DNA of 64,000 nt from Desulfovibrio desulfuricans DSM 642 (GCF_000420465.1 NZ_ATUZ01000001.1:37749-101748); one strand, 5' to 3'. Shown: positions 19,029 to 29,152, numbered from the stretch's first letter. The notes: generated from the letters alone by a model not told the origin. Made by a program: numbers and translations.

Positions 19029-20012
19029 ATGTATATTATCACTGGTGGCGCAGGTTTTATCGGCAGCGCCATGCTCTGGCGGCTGAACCAGGCAGGCATA
19101 ACCGACATACTGGTGGTGGATAACCTCGGTTCAACGGAAAAGTGGAAGAATCTCGTTAACCGGCGATACTCCCGCTATGTACACAGGTCTGAATTTCTGG
19201 AAATGCTGCGCGCCAACACGCTGGGCGGCAAGGTAGAGGCAATCGTGCACATGGGCGCCTGTTCTTCCACCACAGAAAAGGACGCAGACTTTCTGATGGC
19301 CAACAACACGGCCTATACTGTGGAGCTGTGCAGATTTGCCCTGGAACACGGAGCGCGCTTTATCAATGCCGGGTCAGCCGCTACATACGGGGATGGCTCA
19401 CAGGGGTTCTCTGACAGGCCGGAAACGACCCGCCGCCTCAAGCCCCTGAACATGTATGGCTACTCCAAACACCTTTTCGATTTGTGGCTGCTGGATAACA
19501 AACTTACAGAGAGCGTGGCCAGCCTCAAGTTTTTCAACGTCTACGGCCCCAATGAATACCACAAGGGCGACATGCGCAGCGTGGCCTGCAAGGCCTTTTA
19601 TGAAATCAGCACTACGGGGAGTTTGCGGCTTTTCAGATCAAACACGCCGGATTTTGCCGATGGCGGCCAGATGCGCGATTTTGTCTACGTGAAGGATTGC
19701 GTGGAGTTGATGTTCTGGCTGCTTGAAAACCCGGCAACCAATGGCATTCTCAATGTTGGCACGGGCAAGGCCCGGAGCTGGAACGACCTGGCCTGTGCCA
19801 TATTTGCCGCATTAGGCAAAAAGCCTCAGATTGAATATATGGACATGCCAGAAGCCTTGCGCGGAAAATACCAGAACTTCACCCAGGCGGATATGAGCTG
19901 GATGCAGGAAACAAACTGCCCAGTGCGCTTTACATCGCTGGAACAGGGCATTGCGGACTATGTGGGCAACTATCTGGCCCAGAGCGATCCCTATCTTGAA
20001 ATGCCCGCCTGA
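19029..20012 (+). CDS. hldD: ADP-glycero-manno-heptose 6-epimerase-like protein (HldD/RfaD)
   Basis: A 327-residue short-chain dehydrogenase/epimerase. The NAD(P)-binding start is MYIITGGAGFIGSAMLWRLN. The motif HMGACSSTTEKDADFLMANN is characteristic of HldD, which epimerises ADP-D-glycero-D-manno-heptose to the L-form for lipopolysaccharide core. The catalytic YxxxK is YGYSK. The ATG at 19029 begins exactly at the beta strand of the Rossmann fold and has GAGG upstream; an upstream start at 18963 is unlikely. It is transcribed toward rmlC and away from the kinase gene and is probably monocistronic. No other heptose genes are in the window. Confidence 0.87.
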   Translation: MYIITGGAGFIGSAMLWRLNQAGITDILVVDNLGSTEKWKNLVNRRYSRYVHRSEFLEMLRANTLGGKVEAIVHMGACSSTTEKDADFLMANNTAYTVELCRFALEHGARFINAGSAATYGDGSQGFSDRPETTRRLKPLNMYGYSKHLFDLWLLDNKLTESVASLKFFNVYGPNEYHKGDMRSVACKAFYEISTTGSLRLFRSNTPDFADGGQMRDFVYVKDCVELMFWLLENPATNGILNVGTGKARSWNDLACAIFAALGKKPQIEYMDMPEALRGKYQNFTQADMSWMQETNCPVRFTSLEQGIADYVGNYLAQSDPYLEMPA

Positions 20013-20084
20013 TTAAATGCAGCGGGCACATACCCAAGCGGGTAAAACTCTGATGGGGGAATGCCGCAGTCATCTGCAAATGGT

Positions 20085-20630
20085 TCAGCGGTCTGCGGCC
20101 TGCATGGCCTCAGCCCACAGCGGAGCAGCCTGATCCTTGGCTGAAAGCAGAGGTTCGTCCACGGGCCAGACAACGCCCAGGGTCGGGTCGTTCCAGCGGA
20201 TGGCCGCTTCGTCCTCAGGGCAGTAGTAATCTGTGCACTTGTAGTGAAAATGGGCAATTTCGCTGGTCACGACAAAGCCATGCGCTAAACCGGGCTGCAC
20301 CCACATCTGCCACTGGTTTTGCTGCGAAAGCTCTACACCAAACCACTTGCCGAACGTGAGGGAATCCCGCCGAATATCCACAGCCACATCAAATACGCTG
20401 CCCAGCGAAACATAGACCAGTTTGCCCTGAGGGCGTGTTTTCTGATAATGCAGGCCGCGCAGAATGCCACGGGCGGACATGGAATGGTTATCCTGCACAA
20501 AGGGCATATCAATGCCTGCCGCCTCGTAGCGTTGCTGCTGCCAGGTTTCCACAAAATAACCGCGTTGATCACCCCATACCTTGGGTTTGATCAAGAGCAC
20601 CCCGGCAATCGGCGTCTGAACTACTTCCAC
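20085..20630 (-). CDS. rmlC: dTDP-4-dehydrorhamnose 3,5-epimerase
   Basis: A 181-residue cupin-fold epimerase of the dTDP-rhamnose pathway. Characteristic segments are [36 protein letters not shown] (with the catalytic His), [21 protein letters not shown] and GLAHGFVV with YKCTDYY. Length is normal. Its start overlaps the end of rmlA by 10 nt, giving an rmlB-rmlA-rmlC order of transcription. No rmlD (dTDP-4-dehydrorhamnose reductase) gene is in the window, so the final reduction must be encoded elsewhere or the pathway stops at the 4-keto sugar. Confidence 0.93.
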   Translation of the reverse strand: MEVVQTPIAGVLLIKPKVWGDQRGYFVETWQQQRYEAAGIDMPFVQDNHSMSARGILRGLHYQKTRPQGKLVYVSLGSVFDVAVDIRRDSLTFGKWFGVELSQQNQWQMWVQPGLAHGFVVTSEIAHFHYKCTDYYCPEDEAAIRWNDPTLGVVWPVDEPLLSAKDQAAPLWAEAMQAADR

Positions 20631-21514
20631 AGCCCAATCCCCGTATCCACAAGTTCAAGAAGATATTTCCCGTAGCCGGTCTTGGCCATGGGTTTTGCCA
20701 GTGCGCGCACGGCGTCTGCATCAATATAGCCGTTGCGCCAGGCTATTTCCTCCAGGCAGGCCACTTTGAGCCCCTGGCGTTTTTCTACCGCCTGCACAAA
20801 GGCTCCGGCATCCATGAGGGAATCATGCGTGCCGGTATCAAGCCAGGCAATGCCCCGCCCCATAAGCTCCACATGCAGATTGCCCTGCTGCAGATAGGCG
20901 TTGTTCACATCCGTGATTTCCAGTTCGCCCCGGGCCGAGGGGCGGACGGCGCGGGCGAGATCCAGCACCTTTTGGTCATAAAAGTACAGGCCTGTCACCG
21001 CAAAGTTGGATTTGGGGAGGGCTGGTTTTTCTTCAATGCTGACCACATGCCGCTGATCGTCAAATTCCACTACGCCGTAACGCTCAGGATCGCGCACATG
21101 GTAGCCAAAAATGGTCGCTCCGCATTCGCGGGCCATGGCTGCGCGTGTAAGTGTTGGCAATCCATGGCCGAAGAAAACATTATCCCCCAAAATCAGGCAG
21201 GTGTTGTGCCCTGCAATGTGGTCTTCCGCCAACAAAAAAGCCTGGGCCAGCCCTTCAGGACGGGGTTGCACGATGTAGCTGAAATTGCAGCCCAGTTGCG
21301 AGCCGTCGTGCAGCAAAGCCTTATAGAGGGGCAGGTGCTCTGGGGTGGAAATAAGGCAGATATCCCGAATGCCCGCCATCATCAGAATAGACAGCGGGTA
21401 GTAAATCATGGGTTTGTCATAGATGGGCATGAGTTGCTTGCTCACGCTCAGAGTCAATGGATACAGGCGCGAGCCAGAGCCCCCTGCCAGAACAATTCCT
21501 TTCCAGCCGCTCAT
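20621..21514 (-). CDS. rmlA: Glucose-1-phosphate thymidylyltransferase
   Basis: A 297-residue nucleotidyltransferase that makes dTDP-glucose from dTTP and glucose 1-phosphate. The N-terminus has the signature [16 protein letters not shown] followed by [18 protein letters not shown]. Further family segments are [12 protein letters not shown] and [17 protein letters not shown]. The start at 21514 lies 14 nt after the rmlB stop, with a GGGGGC site, and places the signature a few residues from the N-terminus; a longer frame overlaps rmlB. Middle gene of the rml group. Confidence 0.93.
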   Translation of the reverse strand: MSGWKGIVLAGGSGSRLYPLTLSVSKQLMPIYDKPMIYYPLSILMMAGIRDICLISTPEHLPLYKALLHDGSQLGCNFSYIVQPRPEGLAQAFLLAEDHIAGHNTCLILGDNVFFGHGLPTLTRAAMARECGATIFGYHVRDPERYGVVEFDDQRHVVSIEEKPALPKSNFAVTGLYFYDQKVLDLARAVRPSARGELEITDVNNAYLQQGNLHVELMGRGIAWLDTGTHDSLMDAGAFVQAVEKRQGLKVACLEEIAWRNGYIDADAVRALAKPMAKTGYGKYLLELVDTGIGLWK

Positions 21515-21528
21515 GCCGCCCCCGTCTT

Positions 21529-22608
21529 TCAGTTGGCCCCACCGCAAGCGCGATGGGCGTAGTTGGCTGCAATCCATTTTCTGTAAGCGCCGCTGCGGAC
21601 ATTTTCAACCCACGCGGTATTTTCAAGATACCAGCGAACGGTTTCACGCAGTCCGGAATCAAACTTGTGGGTCGGCTTCCAGCCAAGCTCCGCTTCTATT
21701 CTGCTGCAGTCTATGGCGTACCGAAAATCATGACCGGGCCTGTCGGCCACATATGCAATTTGATCGGCATAAGGCCCGCGAACCGAGGGAACCAACTGGT
21801 CAAGGATGGCGCACACGGCCAGCACAACCTCAAGGTTGGTCTTTTCCGCATGCCCGCCGATGTTGTAACAACGCCCCACCCTGCCCGCTTCAAGCACGCG
21901 GGCTATGGCAGCGCAATGGTCCTCTACATGCAGCCAGTCGCGAATATTGGCCCCCTTGCCGTAGACAGGCAAAGGCTTGCCGTCAAGGGCATTGCAGATC
22001 ATCAGGGGAATGAGTTTTTCAGGGAACTGGCGCGGCCCGTAATTATTGGAACAATTGGTGAGCAGCACCGGGAGGCCGTAGGTTTCGTGAAAGGCGCGCG
22101 CCATATGGTCGCTGGCGGCCTTGGACGCAGAATATGGGCTGTTGGGGCTGTAGGGGGTCGCTTCTGTAAAAGGCGGATCGCCCGGCTGCAACGCGCCATA
22201 GACCTCATCGGTAGACACGTGCAGAAAACGAAAGGCTGAAGCGCGCTCCGCAGGCAGAGTTCGCCACCACTGGGCAGCCACCCTCAGCAGCGTGGCCGTA
22301 CCCAGCACATTGGTGCGCACAAAAGCCTCGGGATCAACAATGGAACGGTCAACGTGGCTTTCCGCAGCAAAATTCACGATGGCATCGGGCTGGAAGGCTT
22401 CCAGCAGCCAGGCAACCAGCTCGGCATTGCCGATGTCGCCGCGCACAAAGACGTAATCCGGGTCGCCATTCAGCGTTGCCAGATTCGCAGGATTGCCAGC
22501 GTAGGTCAGCTTGTCGAGGTTAACCACACGCACACCCTGCCGCCGGGCCTGAAGGACGTAACAGGACCCGATAAAACCCGAACCGCCGGTAACCAGCTGA
22601 CAGGGCAT
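21529..22608 (-). CDS. rmlB: dTDP-glucose 4,6-dehydratase
   Basis: A 359-residue extended short-chain dehydrogenase that forms dTDP-4-keto-6-deoxyglucose. It shows the NAD-binding loop [15 protein letters not shown], the active-site HVSTDEVYG with [11 protein letters not shown], and [18 protein letters not shown]. The start at 22608 fits the Rossmann strand and lies 13 nt after the stop of the upstream dehydrogenase; the longer open frame reads back into that gene and is spurious. It is co-transcribed with rmlA and rmlC and very likely with the UDP-sugar dehydrogenase. Confidence 0.94.
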   Translation of the reverse strand: MPCQLVTGGSGFIGSCYVLQARRQGVRVVNLDKLTYAGNPANLATLNGDPDYVFVRGDIGNAELVAWLLEAFQPDAIVNFAAESHVDRSIVDPEAFVRTNVLGTATLLRVAAQWWRTLPAERASAFRFLHVSTDEVYGALQPGDPPFTEATPYSPNSPYSASKAASDHMARAFHETYGLPVLLTNCSNNYGPRQFPEKLIPLMICNALDGKPLPVYGKGANIRDWLHVEDHCAAIARVLEAGRVGRCYNIGGHAEKTNLEVVLAVCAILDQLVPSVRGPYADQIAYVADRPGHDFRYAIDCSRIEAELGWKPTHKFDSGLRETVRWYLENTAWVENVRSGAYRKWIAANYAHRACGGAN

Positions 22609-22621
22609 GCGCGCGTTCAAA

Positions 22622-23932
22622 TTACAGCCTCCAGAGATCAAACCCGGCATCAAGCATTTCCTGCTTGTTCCAGAACCCCTTGATATCCATAAGCGTAACC
22701 GCATCGCCTGCAAACATGGCGCGTATGGCCGCATGATCAAGCTGGCGGAAACTCTCGTGCGATACAGCCAGGATAAGAACATCCAGATTTTTGAGATCGC
22801 TCAGGGGCAATAACGTCTGCCCGTATTCGTGATGGGCTTCCGCAGCATCGGCCTCGGGATCATGCACCAGAGCCGTGATGCCGTATTCCTTCAGTTCCGC
22901 TATGATGTCCACCACGCGGGTATTGCGGATGTCTGGCACATTTTCCTTGAACGTAAAACCCAGCAGGCCCACGCGCGCGCCCTTGACGTGTTTGTCCGCA
23001 TTGATGAGGCGTTTGACGCAGATTTCAGCCACATACTTGCCCATGCCGTCGTTGATGCGGCGGCCTGCAAGAATAACCTCGGGGTGGCAGCCGATTTCTT
23101 CGGCCTTGTAGGTCAGGTAATAGGGGTCCACGCCAATGCAGTGCCCACCCACAAGCCCCGGACGGAACGGCAGGAAGTTCCACTTGCTGCCTGCGGCCTC
23201 AAGCACTTCCAGCGTATCGATGCCCATGCGGTTGAAAATAAGGGCCAATTCGTTCATCAGGGCGATGTTGATATCACGCTGCGTGTTTTCAATAACCTTG
23301 GCGGCCTCGGCCACCTTTATGCACGAAGCCCTGTGGATGCCCGCCGTCACCACCGCGCCATAGACCTTAACCAGCAGGTCTGCGGTGGGGGCGTCAGAGC
23401 CGGAAACAACCTTGCGGATGGTTTCAAGCCGGTGAACCTTGTCACCAGGATTGATGCGCTCGGGTGAATACCCCACGGTAAAATCCGCAGGAAAGCGCAT
23501 GCCGGATTCTTTTTCCAGCAGGGGGATGCATTCGTCCTCGGTAACGCCAGGGTATACCGTAGACTCATAGCACACCACGCAGCCCTTGGGCATATGGCGT
23601 CCAACCGTGCGACTGGCGCCCACCACAGGCGTAAGATCGGGCTGTCGGTGACTGTCTACCGGGGTAGGCACGGCCACGATGATCACTCCCGCCTTGGCAA
23701 GCTCGGCTGCATCGCTGGTAAAACGGGCCGTGCTGGCGGCAAGGGAAGCATCGTCAACCTCATTGGTGGCATCGTGCCCCTTGTTGAGTGCATCTACCCG
23801 CGCCACGTTGATATCAAAGCCAATGACATCAAAGTGATGGGAAAGGGCAACAGCCAAGGGCAAGCCCACATAACCCAGACCAACCACAGCCACGGAAGAT
23901 TTTTTTGCCAACAGGTCTTCAAATGAAACCAT
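22622..23932 (-). CDS. UDP-N-acetylhexosamine 6-dehydrogenase (TviB/WbpA type)
   Basis: A 436-residue nucleotide-sugar dehydrogenase that oxidises C6 of a UDP-N-acetylhexosamine to the uronate with NAD+. It has the Rossmann loop VAVVGLGYVGLPLAVAL, KVAEAAKVIENTQRDINIAL, and the catalytic cysteine C265 in GLVGGHCIGVDPYYL. The order and wording of these motifs match the TviB/VipA subgroup (UDP-GlcNAc dehydrogenase) better than UDP-glucose dehydrogenase (Ugd). It is first gene of the dehydrogenase-rmlBAC unit. An alternative is UDP-ManNAc dehydrogenase (WecC): a wecB-like epimerase exists at 59450, but the resemblance to WecC is weaker. Confidence 0.85.
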   Translation of the reverse strand: MVSFEDLLAKKSSVAVVGLGYVGLPLAVALSHHFDVIGFDINVARVDALNKGHDATNEVDDASLAASTARFTSDAAELAKAGVIIVAVPTPVDSHRQPDLTPVVGASRTVGRHMPKGCVVCYESTVYPGVTEDECIPLLEKESGMRFPADFTVGYSPERINPGDKVHRLETIRKVVSGSDAPTADLLVKVYGAVVTAGIHRASCIKVAEAAKVIENTQRDINIALMNELALIFNRMGIDTLEVLEAAGSKWNFLPFRPGLVGGHCIGVDPYYLTYKAEEIGCHPEVILAGRRINDGMGKYVAEICVKRLINADKHVKGARVGLLGFTFKENVPDIRNTRVVDIIAELKEYGITALVHDPEADAAEAHHEYGQTLLPLSDLKNLDVLILAVSHESFRQLDHAAIRAMFAGDAVTLMDIKGFWNKQEMLDAGFDLWRL

Positions 23933-24402
23933 CTGATTGTCCTCAATACTACTGGATTCCTTCTAAAGGAACCACAGACGCAATCTTGTGTGAAGTAAAA
24001 AAGTCCGCATCGCAGCGTGGGCCGACATGCCGCATGAACAGTAAAGCTGCAACACCTTTGAACACTCTGTGATCACCTGATTTTCAAGAAAAGAACAAAA
24101 ATCACATGAAAATCAGCATGCTTTTTTTCAGGCCCATTCCGTTATTTCAGACGGCCCAGCCCCTATGGGCCTCGGCGGCAACGAGTAGTATTGGACTGTC
24201 CACTGAATGGACGGCCTGCATACATTCAACGGATCTGCATTATGCAGCCGCGCCAAGGCAATGCAACAAAGAAAATTACACTAATGGCAGCGCATTGAAA
24301 AGAGAGAAATGAGCAACATCCCGCTCCACAATCAAACGCTGCACAGGCAGGCTCTGGAGGTATTCCCCTTGCGTATGAAAACTACCGCGATTCCCAGCCC
24401 TG
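23933..24402 (-). other. 470-nt non-coding region between two polysaccharide units
   Basis: No gene is visible. It separates the dehydrogenase-rml unit from the glycosyltransferase unit upstream on the same strand. It contains runs such as AAAATCAGCATGCTTTTTTTC and is likely to hold the end of the glycosyltransferase transcript and the promoter of the dehydrogenase. I could not pick a specific promoter or a clear terminator. Confidence 0.4.
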
Positions 24403-26100
24403 TTAACGCCAGTTGCGCAGACGCTCAACGAACATGCGCAACCGATAGGCACCCTGCGCCGTCCCGTATCGCAGGGCGTCCAGAGGGGCCACGCAGAGGG
24501 GATACAACACATTGAACAGCATAAACAGCCATGAAAAACCATGCTTTTTCAGCAAATACATGCGCCCGGCTGCATAGCTTGCCACCTTTTGCGGCGAGGG
24601 CTGATGTTCTTTCGGCGAAGGATGAAACACCCGAATTCTCGCATATCGGCGCACCTCTGTGCGGGCATGCGCGTACAAAAGGTAGTCGGTGTCTTCGCCG
24701 CAACCGTAGGGCAAGCCGGTTCCGGGGCCAAGCAGGGGATCAAAGCGGATGCCAGTCACGGGCTCTCTGCGGTAGAACTGTACGCATGTTCCCGCAAGCT
24801 GAAACAAGCCCGCCCGGCTGACGATCCCCTCGGATACTCCTGAGGCATAAACATTGGGCGATGATGTCCACACGCCCAGCAAAGCCCCGCAAGAAGGATA
24901 GGCGGCAAACGTTTCGCACACACGTTCAAGGGTATCCGGCGCATACCAGCAATCATCATCGGGAAAAACTATGATGTCTGCCTTGGCTTGTTCCAGCAAG
25001 GCATTGCGGGCAACTGAAACTCCCTGCGGGGGCAGCACAATGCGAGTAATGGGCAAGCCGGAATGGCGGGCAAGCATATTATCCAGATAACCCGGAGGAT
25101 TCTGATCTGCCAGAAGTATCCGGAAGTTTTTGTACGACTGCCCCTCAAGTGACGTAACCAGCCGGTCAAGCTCCTCATTACGGCCAATAGTGGCGATAAG
25201 CAGATCAATAGATGGCTGATCAGGTATCGGCGGCAAGCTGACAAGAGTTTTTTGCTCGGGCAGACTCCACAGCCGGGGCTTGCCTTGAACCAGGCGAGGC
25301 AGATCCGCAACATACCCAGCAACTCGGGCGCCGCAAAGCCTGCGCACCGCCAAATAGCCGCCGCTACGCGCGAGCCGCAGCAGAGGTTTGAGCTGAACCG
25401 CGCCTGGAAAATATTTTCTTGAAAGCCGCAGCAACTCCCGCTCGCTGGCAAACATGGAATCCATGTTGCCGCTTACGCCGCCAGTATGCATGGACGCAAA
25501 GGGGATGCAGCCCAGACGTATATTATCCTCACGCAGAGTGCGGCATAAGAAATCGTAGTCTCCTGCGATACGACAAGAGGCATCAAATTTGTGTACTGAA
25601 AAAAGCGTACTGCGGTGAAACAGCCCCGGATGCGGCAGACTCATACCCTGTGGCAGATCACGCCTTGGTTTGGCAGATGGGCGCATCAGCTCCAGCGCTG
25701 AGCCGCTGGGTGTAACAAGCTGCACTGGTGTGGCGAAGTACTCCACGGAGTCGGGCAACAGCCGCAGCTCAGATACGTACTGCGACAGAACAGACCAATT
25801 GAGGCTATCGCCTGCACCCAAAAAAATGGCCCACTTGCCGCGCACACGGGGGAGGGCCTTGTTCCAGGCATCATAAATACCGCAGTCCCTGGCGCTCTCA
25901 TAAGAGATCGGCAATTGAGCATGTTCCTGAACAACCTGCTCCGTGGCATCACCCGACATGGCATCCTGAATAACAACTTCATAGCAAAAAGGGGCGCGGA
26001 CAGGAAAGCCCCCCAAGGTTTCATCCAGGGGTTTGGCTGCATTGCATACGGCAATGACTATAGAAAGTTCCGGCGCGAGTTCATTCATCGTAAGGCTCAT
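24403..26100 (-). CDS. Two-domain family 2 glycosyltransferase
   Basis: A 565-residue protein with two GT2 (GT-A fold) domains in tandem. The first (about residues 10-210) begins LSIVIAVCNAAKPLDETLGG and contains SARDCGIYDAWNKAL, a motif of WcaA/WcaE-like transferases. The second (about 300-560) begins IDLLIATIGRNEELDRLV and has the metal-binding FPDDDCWYAP. The fusion suggests two successive or repeated sugar additions by one polypeptide. The ATG at 26100 lies 25 nt after the upstream gene; an in-frame ATG four codons later is also possible. It is the last gene of the minus-strand glycosyltransferase series. Sugar specificity is unknown. Confidence 0.8.
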   Translation of the reverse strand: MSLTMNELAPELSIVIAVCNAAKPLDETLGGFPVRAPFCYEVVIQDAMSGDATEQVVQEHAQLPISYESARDCGIYDAWNKALPRVRGKWAIFLGAGDSLNWSVLSQYVSELRLLPDSVEYFATPVQLVTPSGSALELMRPSAKPRRDLPQGMSLPHPGLFHRSTLFSVHKFDASCRIAGDYDFLCRTLREDNIRLGCIPFASMHTGGVSGNMDSMFASERELLRLSRKYFPGAVQLKPLLRLARSGGYLAVRRLCGARVAGYVADLPRLVQGKPRLWSLPEQKTLVSLPPIPDQPSIDLLIATIGRNEELDRLVTSLEGQSYKNFRILLADQNPPGYLDNMLARHSGLPITRIVLPPQGVSVARNALLEQAKADIIVFPDDDCWYAPDTLERVCETFAAYPSCGALLGVWTSSPNVYASGVSEGIVSRAGLFQLAGTCVQFYRREPVTGIRFDPLLGPGTGLPYGCGEDTDYLLYAHARTEVRRYARIRVFHPSPKEHQPSPQKVASYAAGRMYLLKKHGFSWLFMLFNVLYPLCVAPLDALRYGTAQGAYRLRMFVERLRNWR

Positions 26101-26125
26101 TGTATCCGACGTGCTATTGGTGGCG

Positions 26126-26872
26126 TCAGCCGATTCTGCCAAGGAGGCGCAATCGCAGGGCAAGTATTTGCCGTTTGCAGGCAAACCGCAATCGCCGCCA
26201 GGGATTTTGCTCATATTCGCGCAAAATCTGCCAATGGTCTTCCCGCTGCCCGTCGCTGCCTATCGCTTCGCCAACAAAGGCGTAGCCCTGCCGGGGAGTC
26301 GGGAATGGACGGGCAGAGCTTTCGTAGCGGAAAAAGGGATCATGGACGCAACACCCGGCTTTAAGCAGACGAGGATAAATGACCTGTTCGAGAAAAAGCT
26401 GATCCTGGTTATGCGCGCTCGTGGGCGAAAAGCTCTCGATCATTATTTTGACATCTCGAAACAATCCCCCCTTGCAGCCCCACATGCCGCCCATTACGGG
26501 CATGCCATGATATGGGTGGTCGCGCATTATGTGCCCCGCAAGGCCGCTGCGTTCCCATTCGTCAACCGCAGCTTTCTCGCGCGGGGTCAGCCGGGAATCA
26601 GTATCGCGCATAACAACGCGCTCAACATCCTCATCTGCCAAAGCCCAAAATCGCCAGAACATGCCGCGGTTGTCATTGATGCCGCGCACCCGAATTACCT
26701 CTGCGCCAGTTTGCTGCAGACGGTCTGCAATATCGCCCGGAACGGAGTCGCCACAGTAAAAACGCGCGATCCATCCGGGATAAACCTCAGGGGTTTGCAG
26801 CGCATTGACAACCGCGCCCTCGGTGTATTTGGGGTTATCGCCCCAAAGCGAATAGGCAATGAGTTTTTTCAA
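26126..26872 (-). CDS. Unrecognised glycosyltransferase-like protein, TTG start
   Basis: A 248-residue protein I do not assign to a named family. It has the look of a GT-A-type transferase: a short N-terminal strand (KKLIAYSLWGDNPKYTEGAV), then FWRFWALADEDVERVVMRDTDSRL, whose DTD can serve as the metal-binding DxD. The C-terminal tail is basic. The probable start is a TTG: the upstream gene ends with TAG at 26874 and TTG follows after one base, with GCGAGG 5 nt before it. An ATG at 26923 would overlap the neighbour by 50 nt and has no site. Tight coupling implies a role in the same glycan. Confidence 0.65.
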   Translation of the reverse strand: MKKLIAYSLWGDNPKYTEGAVVNALQTPEVYPGWIARFYCGDSVPGDIADRLQQTGAEVIRVRGINDNRGMFWRFWALADEDVERVVMRDTDSRLTPREKAAVDEWERSGLAGHIMRDHPYHGMPVMGGMWGCKGGLFRDVKIMIESFSPTSAHNQDQLFLEQVIYPRLLKAGCCVHDPFFRYESSARPFPTPRQGYAFVGEAIGSDGQREDHWQILREYEQNPWRRLRFACKRQILALRLRLLGRIG

Positions 26873-26873
26873 G

Positions 26874-28094
26874 CTAACCTCGCCGAATGATCCGCTGATA
26901 CAATTCAATATGCTGACGAGCAATCATGCTGCTTTCGTAATTGGAAAAAATATGCTCTCGGGCATTACTGCCCCAACGCTGAGCCAATTCCGGATTTTGC
27001 AGAATAAGCTTTATGCCATACGCCAAGTCTGCCACGTCAAACTTCTTGGCCAAATAACCATTTTTATTATGGATAACCATATCAGGGATCCCCCCAATAT
27101 CAAAAGCCACACAAGGGGTTCCACAGGCAGAGGACTCTAAAACAGTTGTAGGCAGATTATCTTGCAGCGATGGTATTACAAAAACGTCAGCCGCAGCATA
27201 AAGAGTAGCCAGGCGGGCGGGATCATGCACAAACCCCACGCTGGTGCTTGGAAAATTCAAGTCATTACCTGCAGGATTTTCACCAAATACAACCAGATGT
27301 GCATCAGTACCCTGTTTTTTCAGGCATTCAAGCGCCTGTAGCAGCAGGTGAAAGCCTTTGTAAGGGATTGTGGAGACTGTCGCGCCAAAAAGGATGACAG
27401 GCTTGTCCTCTGGGATGCCCCACAAGCGTCTCATCTCGGCCTTGTTTGCCGGAGCAAACAGATTCATATCTATGGCATTGCCAAGATGATGAACCGGTTT
27501 ACCACGCCACAAGGGGCTGTCGGCCGTCATATCAGCCAGCCAGCGGCTCGGGCAAATGGCCTCAATATTCGCCTGTCTGTAAGCTTGATGTTTATAATTC
27601 CAAAGCAGTCTGGCCAGATCAAACCCTGGGAGACTGGCGCCCAAGAGTGGACATTTGTTACATCCTACCCGCCATTTTGTGCATTCCATATTGCAATGAC
27701 ATCCACCAGAAATGGGCCAAACATCATGGAACGTCCACACCAAGGGAACATAAATTTTTCTAAGACTGACAAAATCTATGGTGGATGCCGCAGCCCAATG
27801 CATATGAACGAGGTCTGGCTTTAATTCTTGAACCCAGTGGGTTAAATTATTACCCCAAAGGGGCGTTGTCCATGGCATATTGCGCTGCCTCTGTGGATAC
27901 AGGCGCAACACGGCCTGCCCGACACGGGAGCGCAACTTTGCCAGCGTTGCCTTTGAAAAATAATGCCCATCAGAAAAGCCCGGTGGAAAAGCGGCAAGCG
28001 TCGAAATCTGACATCCCTCATGCCTCAGGGCGGTGCAAAGCCTCCCGGCAGCAGAGTCAGGATTTAGTGATGCCGCGACTTGAAGAACGTGCAT
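26874..28094 (-). CDS. Family 4 glycosyltransferase
   Basis: A 406-residue GT-B-fold transferase. The N-terminal acceptor domain starts MHVLQVAASLNPDSAAG and contains HDVWPISGGCHC with a cysteine-rich insertion (CNMECTKWRVGCNKCPL), typical of one GT4 subgroup. The C-terminal donor domain has ILFGATVSTIPYKGFHLLLQAL, then PSLQDNLPTTVLESSACG with the E-x7-E region. The ATG at 28094 overlaps the stop of the upstream gene (TAATG), with GGGGAA as site. It is followed immediately by the TTG-start gene. Specificity cannot be predicted. Confidence 0.85.
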   Translation of the reverse strand: MHVLQVAASLNPDSAAGRLCTALRHEGCQISTLAAFPPGFSDGHYFSKATLAKLRSRVGQAVLRLYPQRQRNMPWTTPLWGNNLTHWVQELKPDLVHMHWAAASTIDFVSLRKIYVPLVWTFHDVWPISGGCHCNMECTKWRVGCNKCPLLGASLPGFDLARLLWNYKHQAYRQANIEAICPSRWLADMTADSPLWRGKPVHHLGNAIDMNLFAPANKAEMRRLWGIPEDKPVILFGATVSTIPYKGFHLLLQALECLKKQGTDAHLVVFGENPAGNDLNFPSTSVGFVHDPARLATLYAAADVFVIPSLQDNLPTTVLESSACGTPCVAFDIGGIPDMVIHNKNGYLAKKFDVADLAYGIKLILQNPELAQRWGSNAREHIFSNYESSMIARQHIELYQRIIRRG

Positions 28095-29152
28095 TATCTT
28101 TTCCCCAAATAGCATCCTAAAAACTTTCTGGCCAAACTTCTACAAAAGTCATTAATTTTTTTAAAAAAAATCCAGGCCAAATAGCAATTGGGGCCTTTTT
28201 TCAGCATGGCTACTTTTTCTTCAATCTCTTGAGCTGCCAAGGGATAGGGCGCATAGTCCTGTTCAAAGATAAGGGGAGTCATCACCTTCACACGGCTGAG
28301 CAAAATATCCCGCACTGTCTTCCGCTGCGCCTGCGTAAACTTGGAGTAAATGCTGAAGCAGCACATATTCTCAACAGTAAGGGCAAGAAACAAACAAGCC
28401 CCGGCAACGTCATCATATTTCAGATAAATGTCATGCGTCAGCTTGATATGTTCTATGTAGTCGTTCAGCGCATCTGCCTGAAGTAATTTATTTACTCCAG
28501 GCTTCGCGCCACGATAAAAGTAAACGACGTCTGGCAGAACTACCATGGATTCTGCAATGCAAAACAGCTTCGCCAAAAAGGGCGGGTCCTCTCCCCGCTT
28601 CAAAGCAGGATAGCGAATGCCGTGAGTATTCAAAAACTCCCGTTCTATGAGGTAACGCGGATGATACACCGCGAGCCGGACTGGGGGGTACTCCCGAGGG
28701 TTAACGACGGCTCGTTCAAAGAATTGCGTACTTGCCACGCAGTCGCCAACACCAAGAATTCGCTTCAGCGCATAATCCATGAAAACGATGTTTCCGCCGC
28801 ATAGCGGCACATTCTCAGCCTCGGCCGCAGCCACCAGTTTTTCGAGCGCATGTGGCGGATAGACATCATCACTGTCACACGAAATGCAATACTTCCCCTT
28901 TGCTCTGTCTATTGCGATATTTCTGGCCGCACCAGGGCCTGCGTTATTCTGGAGGGCAATTATGGCAAGGCGAGAATCATGCGCAGCAAATTGCTTAAGT
29001 ACATCAAGTGAATTATCTGTAGAAGCATCGTCAATACAAATGACTTCTATATTCGTCAAAGTCTGGCCGAGTACACTCTCAAGGCATGGAGCTAGAAACT
29101 CGGAAGAATTGTGTACAGGTATGATTACAGAAACTTTCGGTAGAGTTATCAA
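28094..29152 (-). CDS. Family 2 glycosyltransferase
   Basis: A 352-residue GT-A-fold transferase. KVSVIIPVHNSSEFLAPCLE and GQTLTNIEVICIDDASTD form the nucleotide-binding half, and CISCDSDDVYPPHAL is the metal-binding DxD segment. The C-terminal 150 residues are helical and of no known function. A 108-nt gap precedes it, so it may have an internal promoter; the downstream GT4 gene overlaps its stop codon. It closely resembles the next upstream GT2 in layout. Confidence 0.85.
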   Translation of the reverse strand: MITLPKVSVIIPVHNSSEFLAPCLESVLGQTLTNIEVICIDDASTDNSLDVLKQFAAHDSRLAIIALQNNAGPGAARNIAIDRAKGKYCISCDSDDVYPPHALEKLVAAAEAENVPLCGGNIVFMDYALKRILGVGDCVASTQFFERAVVNPREYPPVRLAVYHPRYLIEREFLNTHGIRYPALKRGEDPPFLAKLFCIAESMVVLPDVVYFYRGAKPGVNKLLQADALNDYIEHIKLTHDIYLKYDDVAGACLFLALTVENMCCFSIYSKFTQAQRKTVRDILLSRVKVMTPLIFEQDYAPYPLAAQEIEEKVAMLKKGPNCYLAWIFFKKINDFCRSLARKFLGCYLGKR

